Shown in pieces: positions 1 to 8,518 of a stretch of 64,000 bases of DNA (its first letter is position 1; each line of letters opens with the position of its first letter). This stretch comes from Pseudoalteromonas prydzensis (lineage in GTDB: Bacteria; Pseudomonadota; Gammaproteobacteria; Enterobacterales; Alteromonadaceae): assembly GCF_001661495.1 (NCBI RefSeq), contig NZ_BDDT01000003.1, positions 397,507 through 461,506 on the forward strand. Reading direction: 5' to 3'. The position numbers were made by a program, and so were the translations under genes. The notes under the pieces are model-generated. The model was not told the origin of the DNA, did no database searches, and saw nothing but the letters and a program-made list of their open reading frames with translations.

Positions 1-247
1 CAGCAGCAAGTGATACCACTAAGTCCGCAATTTTCTCTGCTAGTTGCTGAGCATACTCACTGTTATCTGCGATAAGTACACTATTAACACCTTCGATACT
101 GGCAATCACTTCACTCAGTGGCGCCACACTTTCGCCAGCAACAAGCACATTAACCGGAAAACCAAGCTTTAGCGCAGCATTAATCGTTTTTGATGTTTCT
201 GGCTTTAAAACGCCATTATCATGATCAGCAATAACTAATGTTTTCAT
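1..247 (-). CDS. etfA: Electron transfer flavoprotein alpha subunit, N-terminal part
   Basis: The first 82 codons are visible, starting MKTLVIADHDNG; the rest lies beyond the left edge. EtfA pairs with EtfB to form the soluble FAD/AMP heterodimer that accepts electrons from acyl-CoA dehydrogenases and passes them to ETF-ubiquinone oxidoreductase. The start codon at 247 directly follows the etfB stop codon with no intervening base, so the two are translationally coupled in the order etfB-etfA. The identification rests on the N-terminal sequence together with the etfB neighbour; the C-terminal FAD domain is outside the window. Confidence 0.9.
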   Translation of the reverse strand, partial: MKTLVIADHDNGVLKPETSKTINAALKLGFPVNVLVAGESVAPLSEVIASIEGVNSVLIADNSEYAQQLAEKIADLVVSLAA

Positions 248-997
248 TTAAATCACCTTCGCTTGTGTTTTTAACAAATCAACTAACTGTGCTACGTCGT
301 CTACAATGATACCGCCACTGCGTTTAGCTGGCTCGTGTACTGCAACAAGTTGAGTACGCGGTGTTAAATCAACACCTAAGCTATCTGCTGCAATTACTTC
401 AAGCGGTTTGCGCTTTGCCTTCATAATATTAGGTAATGACGCATAACGCGGTTCATTTAAACGTAAGTCGGTTGTCACAACCGCTGGCAGTTTTAACGCT
501 ACAGTTTGTAAGCCGCCATCCACTTCACGGGTCACATTAACTGTGCCATTTGCAACATCTACTTTAGAAGCAAATGTACCTTGGCCGCGACCCGTTAAGG
601 CAGCTAGCATTTGCCCTGTTTGGTTGTTGTCAGAGTCGATTGACTGCTTACCTAAAATCACCAGCTCAGGACTTTCTTGCTCTACAATCTTGGCAAGTAA
701 CTTTGCAACGTGAAGCGATTCTAGCTTTTCATCAGTTTCAATATGAATAGCTTTATCTGCGCCTAGAGCCAGTGCGGTACGTAATTGTTCTTGTGACGCT
801 TTAGCGCCTATGGTTACAGCAACTACTTCGGTTGCAGTGCCCGCTTCTTTTAGGCGAATAGCTTCTTCAATGGCAATTTCACAAAATGGGTTAAGTGCCA
901 TTTTTACATTAGTTAGATCAACGTCGCTGTTATCTGCTTTAACGCGTGCTTTCACGTTGTAGTCGATGACTCTTTTTATTGGAACGAGAACTTTCAT
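248..997 (-). CDS. etfB: Electron transfer flavoprotein beta subunit
   Basis: 249 residues, the normal EtfB length. The N-terminus [16 protein letters not shown] and the [13 protein letters not shown] segment near residue 35 are typical, and [17 protein letters not shown] near residue 170 matches the conserved EtfB C-terminal half. EtfB is the AMP-binding subunit of the ETF heterodimer that carries electrons from fatty-acid and branched-chain acyl-CoA dehydrogenases. It is the first gene of etfBA and is divergent from the gene for the electron acceptor of ETF, with two palindromic operators in the shared promoter. Confidence 0.95.
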   Translation of the reverse strand: MKVLVPIKRVIDYNVKARVKADNSDVDLTNVKMALNPFCEIAIEEAIRLKEAGTATEVVAVTIGAKASQEQLRTALALGADKAIHIETDEKLESLHVAKLLAKIVEQESPELVILGKQSIDSDNNQTGQMLAALTGRGQGTFASKVDVANGTVNVTREVDGGLQTVALKLPAVVTTDLRLNEPRYASLPNIMKAKRKPLEVIAADSLGVDLTPRTQLVAVHEPAKRSGGIIVDDVAQLVDLLKTQAKVI

Positions 998-1026
998 AGG
1001 AACTCCATAATTATTTAAACCTACAA

Positions 1027-1044
1027 GCTAACGTGTACGTCAAC
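1027..1044. promoter_or_regulatory. Palindromic operator, etf divergent promoter, copy 1
   Basis: GCTAACGT-GT-ACGTCAAC is an imperfect dyad with 8-bp arms (two mismatches). It lies 30 bp upstream of the etfB start codon and carries the same core as the perfect copy 49 bp further on. From memory, the core resembles the motif of LiuR, a MerR-family regulator of branched-chain amino acid and fatty acid catabolism in gammaproteobacteria. The regulator assignment is inference. Confidence 0.6.
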
Positions 1045-1075
1045 CTATTTATTTTATGAATTCAGACTACTTCCT

Positions 1076-1093
1076 GTTGACGTAAACGTCAAC
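1076..1093. promoter_or_regulatory. Palindromic operator, etf divergent promoter, copy 2
   Basis: GTTGACGT-AA-ACGTCAAC is a perfect dyad with 8-bp arms around AA. Its centre is about 49 bp from that of the weaker copy, so one dimeric regulator could occupy both sites and control etfBA (left) and the ETF-QO gene (right). A LiuR-type MerR regulator is the best guess given the family motif and the catabolic target genes. Confidence 0.7.
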
Positions 1094-1193
1094 CTAAAAT
1101 AACCTTAAACTATTCAAAGCCTGTAACGTTTCATTTGCAAGTATGAAATTACCTTGGTTAAAGGTACGGCTCCGTCACACACAAGAGGTTATT

Positions 1194-2840
1194 ATGGTCG
1201 AACGCGAAACCATGGAATTTGATGTAGTAATCGTAGGTGCAGGCCCTGCAGGGCTTTCTACCGCGATAAGATTAGCGCAGCAAGCCCAACAAAAAGATCA
1301 AGAGTGCATGATCTGTGTTGTTGAAAAAGGCTCTGAGGTTGGCGCTCATATTTTATCTGGCGCAGTATTTGAAACCACTGCACTTGATGAGTTACTGCCA
1401 AATTGGCAAGAATTAGGGGCCCCCGTTACAACCAAAGTAACTAATGATGAAATTTATTGGTTTAATAACGAAAATAAAGCAACGGCTATCCCCCAATTTG
1501 CTACGCCTAAAACATTCCACAATGACGGCAATTATATTGTGTCTATGGGTAACGTGTGCCGTTGGCTGGCAGAGCAAGCAGAAAATCTCGGGGTTGAGAT
1601 TTTCCCAGGCTTTAGCGCACACTCACTGATTATTGAAGATGACACAGTAAAAGGCATTATCACCGGTGATATGGGCCTCGATACCGACGGCAAGGAAAAA
1701 GATGGTTTTATGCCTGGTATGGAGCTGCGAGCTAAATATACTGTATTTGCCGAGGGTTGCCGTGGCCATTTAGGTAAACAATTAATCAATCAATTTGCAT
1801 TGGATAAAGACGTATCAGTGCAACACTATGGTTTAGGCTTTAAAGAAATTTGGCAAATTGATCCTGCAAAGCACAAACAAGGCACCGTTGTGCATGGCAC
1901 GGGTTGGCCATTAAGTGGCGATACCAACGGTGGCTCCTTTATGTATCATAGCGACAACAATCAAGTTGTGGTTGGCTTAATTGTTGATCTTAATTACAGT
2001 AACCCACATTTGAGCCCGTTTGATGAGTTTCAACAAATGAAACATCACCCTATCTTTAAAGAGATACTTGAAGGTGGCGAACGGATTGCTTATGGCGCTC
2101 GGGCGATAACTAAAGGTGGCTTACACTCATTACCAAAAATGCACTTTCCGGGTGGTTTGCTGGTAGGTTGTGATGCGGGCACACTGAACTTTGCCAAAAT
2201 AAAAGGTAATCACACGGCGATGAAATCAGGCATGGTTGCTGCTGAGGTTATTTTTACCGCGCTTGCAAACGAGCAACAGCATACTGACTTGGTTGATTAC
2301 AGCGACGCATTTAAACAATCATGGGCGTATAAAGAATTACACCAATCGCGTAATTTTGGCCCTGTAATGCATAAACTCGGTAAATTTTTGGGTGGCGCTT
2401 ACAATACGCTAGATCAAAACTTATTCGGCGGTGGATTACCGTTCACCTTTAAAGACAACACCCCAGACTATGCAACCTTGGTTGATAAAAGCCAAGCACC
2501 ACAACTTAGTTATCCAAAAGCGGATGGGCAATTAAGTTTTGATAAGCTGTCATCGGTGTTTTTATCTAATACTAATCATGAAGAATCACAACCGTGCCAT
2601 TTAAAACTTAAAAACGCGGCTATTCCAATTGAAGTTAACTTAGTTAAGTTTGATGAGCCAGCTCAGCGCTATTGCCCAGCAGGCGTGTACGAAGTTCAGC
2701 AGATTGAAGGTAAAGATGAGTTTGTGATCAACTCGCAAAACTGTGTGCACTGTAAAACCTGCGATATTAAAGATCCAAGCCAAAATATTACTTGGCTGAC
2801 ACCAGAAGGCGCTGGTGGACCTAATTACCCGAATATGTAA
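1194..2840 (+). CDS. Electron transfer flavoprotein-ubiquinone oxidoreductase
   Basis: 548 residues from the ATG at 1194, which has AAGAGG five bases upstream; an in-frame ATG at 1143 lacks such a site. The N-terminus holds the FAD motif DVVIVGAGPAG. The C-terminus has the 4Fe-4S ligands Cys494, Cys517, Cys520 and Cys523 (CVHCKTCDI). This membrane-associated flavo-iron-sulfur enzyme oxidises reduced ETF and reduces ubiquinone, feeding acyl-CoA dehydrogenase electrons into respiration. It is divergent from etfBA and shares its operators, which fits co-regulation. A strong terminator follows. Confidence 0.95.
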   Translation: MVERETMEFDVVIVGAGPAGLSTAIRLAQQAQQKDQECMICVVEKGSEVGAHILSGAVFETTALDELLPNWQELGAPVTTKVTNDEIYWFNNENKATAIPQFATPKTFHNDGNYIVSMGNVCRWLAEQAENLGVEIFPGFSAHSLIIEDDTVKGIITGDMGLDTDGKEKDGFMPGMELRAKYTVFAEGCRGHLGKQLINQFALDKDVSVQHYGLGFKEIWQIDPAKHKQGTVVHGTGWPLSGDTNGGSFMYHSDNNQVVVGLIVDLNYSNPHLSPFDEFQQMKHHPIFKEILEGGERIAYGARAITKGGLHSLPKMHFPGGLLVGCDAGTLNFAKIKGNHTAMKSGMVAAEVIFTALANEQQHTDLVDYSDAFKQSWAYKELHQSRNFGPVMHKLGKFLGGAYNTLDQNLFGGGLPFTFKDNTPDYATLVDKSQAPQLSYPKADGQLSFDKLSSVFLSNTNHEESQPCHLKLKNAAIPIEVNLVKFDEPAQRYCPAGVYEVQQIEGKDEFVINSQNCVHCKTCDIKDPSQNITWLTPEGAGGPNYPNM

Positions 2841-2874
2841 TTACTTTTAATTTTAAACAAATCCTAAATTGCAG

Positions 2875-2894
2875 GGGGCTTCGGCCCCTTTTTT
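2875..2894 (+). terminator. Rho-independent terminator of the ETF-QO gene
   Basis: Stem GGGGC / GCCCC with a TTCG tetraloop, followed by six T residues. Confidence 0.85.
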
Positions 2895-2926
2895 GCGCTA
2901 TGCTCAATAATAACTGTTTAATAACT

Positions 2927-3409
2927 ATGAGTAAGTTTATGCCGTCGTCGAGTGTTATATTTCGTTTTTTAGCTGAGCCCACCGATGTTAATTTTGGTGG
3001 AAAGGTCCATGGTGGCGTGGTCATGAAGTGGATTGACCAAGCAGGCTATGCGTGCGCTGCAGGTTGGAGTGGTCATTACTGCGTGACAGTATCTGTTGCC
3101 GGGGTTAAATTTCAGCGCCCTATCCTCGTTGGTCAAATTGTTGAAGTTGAAGCAAAAATTGCCCATACAGGTAAAACCAGTATGCAAATTTTTATTCAAG
3201 TACGCTGTGGCGACCCAAAAACCGGCAACCTTGTTGAAACCAATCATTGTGTGATCAGCTTTATTGCTATGGATGAAACTGGCTACCCTGTCGCAGTACC
3301 GGCATACACAGCACAAAGCGATGAAGATAAAAAAATCGAAAACTACGCAATAAAAATGAAAGAAATTGCTATTGAGACCGAAACCCTACTGCATAAAACA
3401 GAGCCGTAA
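2927..3409 (+). CDS. Acyl-CoA thioesterase, hotdog fold
   Basis: 160 residues from the ATG at 2927. Upstream in-frame ATG 2900 lies almost against the terminator, and ATG 2939 is a third possibility; none has a strong ribosome-binding site. The segment NFGGKVHGGVVMKWID carries the hotdog central helix with the catalytic aspartate, and GRP/QRPILVGQIVEVEA-like sequence follows, as in YciA/Acot-type acyl-CoA hydrolases. It hydrolyses acyl-CoA to free acid and CoA. Its place next to the ETF-QO gene suggests a role in acyl-CoA turnover, but the terminator between them makes it a separate transcription unit. Confidence 0.85.
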   Translation: MSKFMPSSSVIFRFLAEPTDVNFGGKVHGGVVMKWIDQAGYACAAGWSGHYCVTVSVAGVKFQRPILVGQIVEVEAKIAHTGKTSMQIFIQVRCGDPKTGNLVETNHCVISFIAMDETGYPVAVPAYTAQSDEDKKIENYAIKMKEIAIETETLLHKTEP

Positions 3410-3475
3410 CTGCCCCGCACTGCTCGCTGCGTAAAATCTACATAGCACTGAGAAATCATTTCTCTGGTGAAACTG

Positions 3476-3500
3476 AATGAGCGTTTGTTTAGCGCTCATT
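3476..3500 (+). terminator. Hairpin after the thioesterase gene
   Basis: AATGAGCG / CGCTCATT with a 9-base loop, followed by only a weak T-rich stretch. A second small palindrome (GAGAAAT-C-ATTTCTC, 3450-3464) lies just upstream. Probably terminates the thioesterase transcript, inefficiently. Confidence 0.45.
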
Positions 3501-3643
3501 CTTACTAATTAATAACCAAAAATAGCTCTAACAGTATGTTATTCAAACAAAACACAACTGGCACGCGTAGTGCAATATACAAAGTGAAATGAACTAAACC
3601 AACGCTAAATTGCGTTATTTTTATTTTGTAAAGGAGCTATTAA

Positions 3644-4216
3644 ATGATTAAAGCAATTTCACTTTCTGCAATTTCACTGGCATTACTTGGTTTTAATAAT
3701 GCGGCACAAGCAGACACCACAAACATGGATTACCCGCGTGTTTACACAGGTATTGGTTATGGCCAATACTCATTCCAGTTTGAAGACTCTGAAGACGACA
3801 TCGATTTCGATGATGACTCACAAATGCTCAAGGGTTATGTTGGTACACAGTTCAATAAGTACCTCAGTTTAGAGCTCGCCTATCAAAACTTTGATGAAGT
3901 GAGCGACATTGACAGCTACGCAGAAGTAGATGGCGTGTCATTAGCAGCACGTTTAGCTGCCCCTATCACTGAAAGTTTTTCGGTTTATGCTAAAGGGGGT
4001 TGGTTTGAATGGGATGCAGAAGTATCTAGCGATCTTCCAGCCATTGGCGAGATATCAGCGGACCAAAGTGGCGGTGATGTATTCTATGGTGCAGGTATCG
4101 AGTATGCATTTACCACTAACATGCAGGTGCGTTTAGAGTATGAGCGTTACGAGTTAGAAGATGACTTTGATCCTGAGATGGATGTCGCTTCAGTATCATT
4201 CCAATATATGTTCTAG
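3644..4216 (+). CDS. Outer-membrane beta-barrel protein
   Basis: 190 residues. A signal peptide ends at AQA/DTT (about residue 23). The rest alternates polar and aromatic residues in short strands (YTGIGYGQYSF, LSLELAYQNF, VRLEYERYEL) and ends in YMF with a terminal phenylalanine, the usual barrel-insertion signal. This matches the small OmpA-like/OMP_b-brl barrel family of about eight strands. The exposed loops are strongly acidic (EDSEDDIDFDDDS). A good ribosome-binding site AAGGAG lies nine bases before the start. It is flanked by hairpins, so probably monocistronic. The function of the barrel is not known. Confidence 0.85.
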   Translation: MIKAISLSAISLALLGFNNAAQADTTNMDYPRVYTGIGYGQYSFQFEDSEDDIDFDDDSQMLKGYVGTQFNKYLSLELAYQNFDEVSDIDSYAEVDGVSLAARLAAPITESFSVYAKGGWFEWDAEVSSDLPAIGEISADQSGGDVFYGAGIEYAFTTNMQVRLEYERYELEDDFDPEMDVASVSFQYMF

Positions 4217-4257
4217 GTATTTCTTATTGCTACGTTACAGGTTATTTAACAGTTAAA

Positions 4258-4280
4258 GGCAGCTTCAAGCTGCCTTTTTT
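4258..4280 (+). terminator. Terminator of the outer-membrane barrel gene
   Basis: GGCAGC / GCTGCC stem with a TTCAA loop, followed by six T residues. Confidence 0.85.
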
Positions 4281-4326
4281 GTTGTTAACGGTTAGAATAT
4301 CGCATCTTTCACTGTATTTGAGTCCC

Positions 4327-5031
4327 ATGAGCGATTATCAACTAACGGCCATCGGCCATATTCACTCTCCTTATAAACAAAAGTTTGCGATTCCCCGTCA
4401 ACCTCGCTTAGTGCCGCAAGCCAAAGCAAAATTGGTATTCACTGCAGATTTTAATCGTGAAGAGTTTGTACGTGGCTTGGATGAATTCAGCCATATTTGG
4501 TTACTTTTTCGTTTTCATGAAACCGCAGATAAAGGCTACTCAGCAATGGTTAGGCCACCGCGTCTCGGGGGCAACGAACGAAAAGGGGTATTTGCTACAC
4601 GTGCGACTTTTAGGCCAAATGCCATTGGCATGAGCGCAGTAAAACTTGAAGGCATTGAATATAAAAATGGCCAATTAAGTTTACTACTTGCGGGCATTGA
4701 TTTACTCGACGGCACACCCATTTTAGATATTAAGCCTTATTTACCTTATTCGGATGCGATGCTCGATGCGAGTGCGGGCTTTGCCGATACTCGTCCAGAA
4801 ACAGATATGAGCGTTGAATTTAGCCAAGCGAGCTTGGATTTTATTGCCAAACAGCATAGCTATCCAGAGCTGCAAGACTTTATCAGTAATGTACTAAAAC
4901 AAGATCCACGCCCTGCTTATAAAAAACAGCAAGATGGTGAGCAAAGTTATGGTATGACATTATACGATTTTAATATTCGTTGGCAGGTAAACGACGACCA
5001 TAACTACGTCAGCAGTATAGAAAAAAACTAG
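4327..5031 (+). CDS. trmO: tRNA (adenine37-N6)-methyltransferase TrmO
   Basis: 234 residues from ATG 4327 (MSDYQLTAIGHIHSPY); the longer in-frame start at 4279 lies inside the preceding terminator. GHIHSPYKQKFAIPRQP and RLGGNERKGVFATRATFRPN are hallmark TrmO/YaeB (TsaA-like) motifs, and DGTPILDIKPYLPY follows near residue 135. TrmO uses S-adenosylmethionine to methylate N6 of the t6A37 base in threonine tRNAs. It sits just upstream of proS on the same strand, an association also known in enterobacteria. Confidence 0.93.
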   Translation: MSDYQLTAIGHIHSPYKQKFAIPRQPRLVPQAKAKLVFTADFNREEFVRGLDEFSHIWLLFRFHETADKGYSAMVRPPRLGGNERKGVFATRATFRPNAIGMSAVKLEGIEYKNGQLSLLLAGIDLLDGTPILDIKPYLPYSDAMLDASAGFADTRPETDMSVEFSQASLDFIAKQHSYPELQDFISNVLKQDPRPAYKKQQDGEQSYGMTLYDFNIRWQVNDDHNYVSSIEKN

Positions 5032-5121
5032 AAAAACACACTTAGCGCTTTAGTGTAAAAGCAACCGCTGCTAAACTTAGCGCCTATCGAAATAAAAACT
5101 TTATAACTATCGGAATTAACC

Positions 5122-6846
5122 ATGCGTACCAGTCAATATATACTCGCAACACTGAAAGAAACACCGTCTGATGCTGAAATCGTTTCACATCAATTAATGC
5201 TACGAGCGGGTATGATCCGTCGTGTAGCGTCAGGTTTGTACACTTGGTTGCCCTCTGGTTTACGCGTGTTAAGAAAAGTAGAAAACATCGTTCGTGAAGA
5301 AATGGATAAAACAGGCGCAATTGAAATGCTGATGCCTGTTATTCAACCTGCTGACTTATGGCAAGAATCAGGTCGTTGGGAACAATTTGGTCCTGAGTTA
5401 ATGCGCTTTACCGATCGTCACAATCGCGAGTTTGCACTAGGTCCAACCCATGAAGAAGTGATCACCGATTTTGTTCGTAAAGAAGTCAGCTCTTATAAAC
5501 AGCTACCACTTACATTGTACCAAGTACAAACTAAAGTACGTGATGAACGCCGCCCTCGCTTTGGTGTGATGCGTGCACGCGAATTTACCATGAAAGATGC
5601 CTACTCATTCCACCTTACTGAAGAGTGTTTAGACGCAACCTATCAAGTTATGCACAAAGCTTACTGCAATATTTTTGAGCGTTTAAACTTGGATTACCGC
5701 CCAGTTATTGCTGATACAGGTTCAATTGGTGGTAGCGTATCGCATGAGTTCCACGTTTTAGCCGAATCTGGTGAAGATGCCATTGCCTTTAGTGATGGTA
5801 GCGATTACGCAGCAAATATTGAAAAAGCTGAAGCATTAGCGCCTAGCGAAGCGCGCCCTGCTGCTGCAAAAGAATTAAAAGCATTTCCAACGCCTGACGC
5901 TAAAACCATCGAAGAGCTTAAAAAGCATTATGGTGTTAAACCACATCGCGGCGTAAAAACCCTCATTGTATACGGTACGCCAGACGAAAATGGTAAACGA
6001 GGCCTAGTTGCGTTAATTGTTCGTGGCGATCACGAACTCAACGAATTAAAAGCTGAGAAACACCCATTAGTTGACTCACCACTTGAAATGGCCAGCGAAG
6101 CAGACATCGTTGCTGCTATTGGTGCAAAACCTGGTTCATTAGGTCCTGTTGGTTTAACTATGCCAATAATTGTTGATAGAACTGCTAACGTGATGGCTGA
6201 CTTTGTAGCAGGTGCAAACAAAGACAACGAACATTACAGTGGTATTAACTGGGATCGCGATGTAACAGACTATGACGTTGCCGATTTACGTAACATTGTT
6301 GAAGGTGATCCTAGCCCATGTGGCCAAGGTAACTTACAAATTAAACGTGGTATTGAAGTGGGCCATATATTCCAACTCGGTACTAAGTACTCAGAAGCGA
6401 TGAAAGCCGGTGTTTTGAGTGAATCAGGCAAAAACCAAATTATGACCATGGGTTGTTATGGCATTGGTGTATCACGCATTGTAGCCGCTGCTATTGAGCA
6501 AAATAATGATCAATACGGGATTATTTGGCCACAACCAATCGCCCCATTCGATATCGCTATTGTGCCAATGAATATGCACAAGTCGCACCGCATCCCTGAT
6601 ATCGCAAACAATCTTTATGATGGTTTGAAAGCTGCAGGTTTAGACGTGTTATTTGACGACCGTAAAGAGCGCCCTGGTGTGATGTTTAACGACATGGAAC
6701 TACTTGGTGTGCCATTTACTTTAGTTATTGGCGAGCGCAACCTTGACGAAAACAAAGTTGAGCTTAAAAACCGTCGTACTGGTGAAAAGCTAATGATTGA
6801 TATTGATACAGCAGTTGCAGCTATAAAAGCGGCTATGAACGCTTAA
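5122..6846 (+). CDS. proS: Prolyl-tRNA synthetase
   Basis: 574 residues, the size of bacterial-type ProRS with an inserted editing domain (about residues 235-400, including [20 protein letters not shown]). The N-terminus [15 protein letters not shown], class II motif 2 around [23 protein letters not shown], and motif 3 [14 protein letters not shown] are clear. It charges tRNA-Pro in the cytoplasm. It lies 90 bp after trmO with no terminator between, so the two may be co-transcribed; a terminator follows. Confidence 0.97.
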   Translation: MRTSQYILATLKETPSDAEIVSHQLMLRAGMIRRVASGLYTWLPSGLRVLRKVENIVREEMDKTGAIEMLMPVIQPADLWQESGRWEQFGPELMRFTDRHNREFALGPTHEEVITDFVRKEVSSYKQLPLTLYQVQTKVRDERRPRFGVMRAREFTMKDAYSFHLTEECLDATYQVMHKAYCNIFERLNLDYRPVIADTGSIGGSVSHEFHVLAESGEDAIAFSDGSDYAANIEKAEALAPSEARPAAAKELKAFPTPDAKTIEELKKHYGVKPHRGVKTLIVYGTPDENGKRGLVALIVRGDHELNELKAEKHPLVDSPLEMASEADIVAAIGAKPGSLGPVGLTMPIIVDRTANVMADFVAGANKDNEHYSGINWDRDVTDYDVADLRNIVEGDPSPCGQGNLQIKRGIEVGHIFQLGTKYSEAMKAGVLSESGKNQIMTMGCYGIGVSRIVAAAIEQNNDQYGIIWPQPIAPFDIAIVPMNMHKSHRIPDIANNLYDGLKAAGLDVLFDDRKERPGVMFNDMELLGVPFTLVIGERNLDENKVELKNRRTGEKLMIDIDTAVAAIKAAMNA

Positions 6847-6870
6847 CAATTACAGTAATAGCTTAAAGTA

Positions 6871-6896
6871 AAAAACCGCTTAAATGCGGTTTTTTA
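6871..6896 (+). terminator. Terminator of proS
   Basis: ACCGC / GCGGT stem with a TTAAAT loop, flanked by A- and T-runs. It may also work for the opposing lipoprotein gene. Confidence 0.8.
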
Positions 6897-6922
6897 TTTT
6901 ATAACACTCAATACCAAGAGCC

Positions 6923-7315
6923 TTATAGAGTAAACGGTAAAATTTCAGCGTTTATCTCTCCTGCGCTACTAAGTTTTACAATCACGCGGTAGTGTTTGGC
7001 ACTATCATCAAATTGTGCATACTCTAGCACTAGCTGCTGAGTATAACTTCTACCGTCTTGCTGCCAATTAACGGTTAAATCCTCACCACTGTACCATTTT
7101 GACGGAAAACCAGTACCGCAGCTATTTTGTGGCTCAATGAGACTACATGAAACCTGATTACCTGCTGGGCCAACTTTCAGTTGCACATTTGTCATCGCTG
7201 ACGTGCCGACATTTTCAAACTCTAAACCATTCACTTGTAATTTAACTGGGGTAATAAGCTGACAACCAAGCACTGTTGTTGCTACTAATAATGTTAAGCC
7301 GATATTTTTTATCAT
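6923..7315 (-). CDS. Small predicted lipoprotein of unknown function
   Basis: 130 residues from ATG 7315 (an in-frame ATG lies two codons upstream). The N-terminus MIKNIGLTLLVATTVLGC is a lipoprotein signal with a lipobox ending at Cys18. The mature part contains two cysteines (SCSLIEPQNSC) that could form a disulfide and is predicted to be mostly beta-strand. I do not recognise a domain. It converges on proS and is divergent from the metallophosphoesterase gene. Confidence 0.7.
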   Translation of the reverse strand: MIKNIGLTLLVATTVLGCQLITPVKLQVNGLEFENVGTSAMTNVQLKVGPAGNQVSCSLIEPQNSCGTGFPSKWYSGEDLTVNWQQDGRSYTQQLVLEYAQFDDSAKHYRVIVKLSSAGEINAEILPFTL

Positions 7316-7425
7316 GGTCATTGTCTAGTCCATTATTTAATTGTCATAGATGTTTAGTCAAACAGTCGTATAAACGTCATTTAAGTTGCTTAACTTTGTT
7401 GTTATTACACCGTGAGTAAATACCT

Positions 7426-8259
7426 ATGAACGATACCGAAAAAAGCGATAAAAAGCACTATCCCGCCGTTTGGATCTCCGATGTACATTTAGGCTATAAA
7501 GATTGTAGGGCTGATTACCTGCTCGATTTTTTAAATAGTATCGAATGTGAAACCCTCTATTTAGTCGGCGATATTGTTGATCTGTGGTCAATGAAACGAA
7601 ACTTCTTTTGGCACGCCAGTCACTATCAAGTATTAGCCTGTATTCAAGCTAAAGCCGAGCAAGGAACGCGCGTAATTTATATTCCAGGCAACCATGATGA
7701 AACATTTCGGCAATACGTCAATAACAGCTTATTTGGCATAGAAGTTCACCAGCAATTTATTCACACCACCAAAGCCAATAAACGATTTCTGCTCGTTCAC
7801 GGGGATGATTTTGATTCCGCCACGCGATATAACAAGTTAATAAGTATTGCGGGTGATGCCGGTTATGACTTTTTGCTCTTTTTAAATCGTTGGACTAACC
7901 GTATACGCCGCTTATATGGTGGTAACTATTGGTCACTAGCATCATGGATCAAAGCCCGAGTTCACAAAGCCCGTGAAGCAATCGAAGCATTTGAAAATGC
8001 CGCAATTCATGAAGCAAAAAAGCAAGGTGTTGACGGCATAATCTGTGGCCATATTCACCACCCGCAACTAAAAGTTGTTGATGGCATTGTTTATTGTAAT
8101 GATGGCGATTGGATAGAAAACTGCACTGCTTTGGTAGAAGACAAAAATGGCCGAATTGAGTTACTCCATTGGTCAGAAACTCAAAAAGTAATTAACTCTG
8201 CAGATATTACCTCGCTTGATACGCTAACAACATCAGGCAAAACAAAATCGGCAGCTTAA
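7426..8259 (+). CDS. Calcineurin-like metallophosphoesterase, LpxH-type
   Basis: 277 residues with the full two-metal phosphoesterase set: Asp19-x-His21 (SDVHLG), Gly48-Asp49, Gly-Asn89-His90-Asp91-Glu, His125-Gly-Asp127, and Gly208-His-Ile-His211-His212-Pro. The pattern matches the LpxH/LpxH2-like family of UDP-2,3-diacylglucosamine diphosphatases. Classical LpxH makes lipid X in lipid A synthesis at the cytoplasmic face of the inner membrane. The longer C-terminal region is as in the LpxH2-like homologues, which may have other substrates. The metal site is certain; the substrate is inferred. Confidence 0.8.
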   Translation: MNDTEKSDKKHYPAVWISDVHLGYKDCRADYLLDFLNSIECETLYLVGDIVDLWSMKRNFFWHASHYQVLACIQAKAEQGTRVIYIPGNHDETFRQYVNNSLFGIEVHQQFIHTTKANKRFLLVHGDDFDSATRYNKLISIAGDAGYDFLLFLNRWTNRIRRLYGGNYWSLASWIKARVHKAREAIEAFENAAIHEAKKQGVDGIICGHIHHPQLKVVDGIVYCNDGDWIENCTALVEDKNGRIELLHWSETQKVINSADITSLDTLTTSGKTKSAA

Positions 8260-8282
8260 AATAAAGTCTCACCAACAAAGCC

Positions 8283-8320
8283 AGTCAGATTCGGTTTTTA
8301 GCATGTAATCAAATCTGACT
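8283..8320 (+). other. Inverted repeat after the LpxH-like gene
   Basis: AGTCAGATT / AATCTGACT, 9-bp perfect arms with a 20-base loop and no T-run. It may be an RNA hairpin at the 3' end of the LpxH-like transcript. The remaining bases up to 8518 show no gene. Confidence 0.35.
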
Positions 8321-8518
8321 AGTACTAACCATTGATCATTCTATGAGAAATATAATCCGTTAAAATCTGAGTTACTTTATTTACCATACGTCTACAAAAA
8401 CTTAAGCACTTAGATAAAAGATTGTTTTTTCGCTGAGCGATAAAGCTTATTTATATTATTGGCGATAATACACTTTATCTACTATGTATTATGAGTAAAC
8501 ATTAAATAAGGATGTTCA

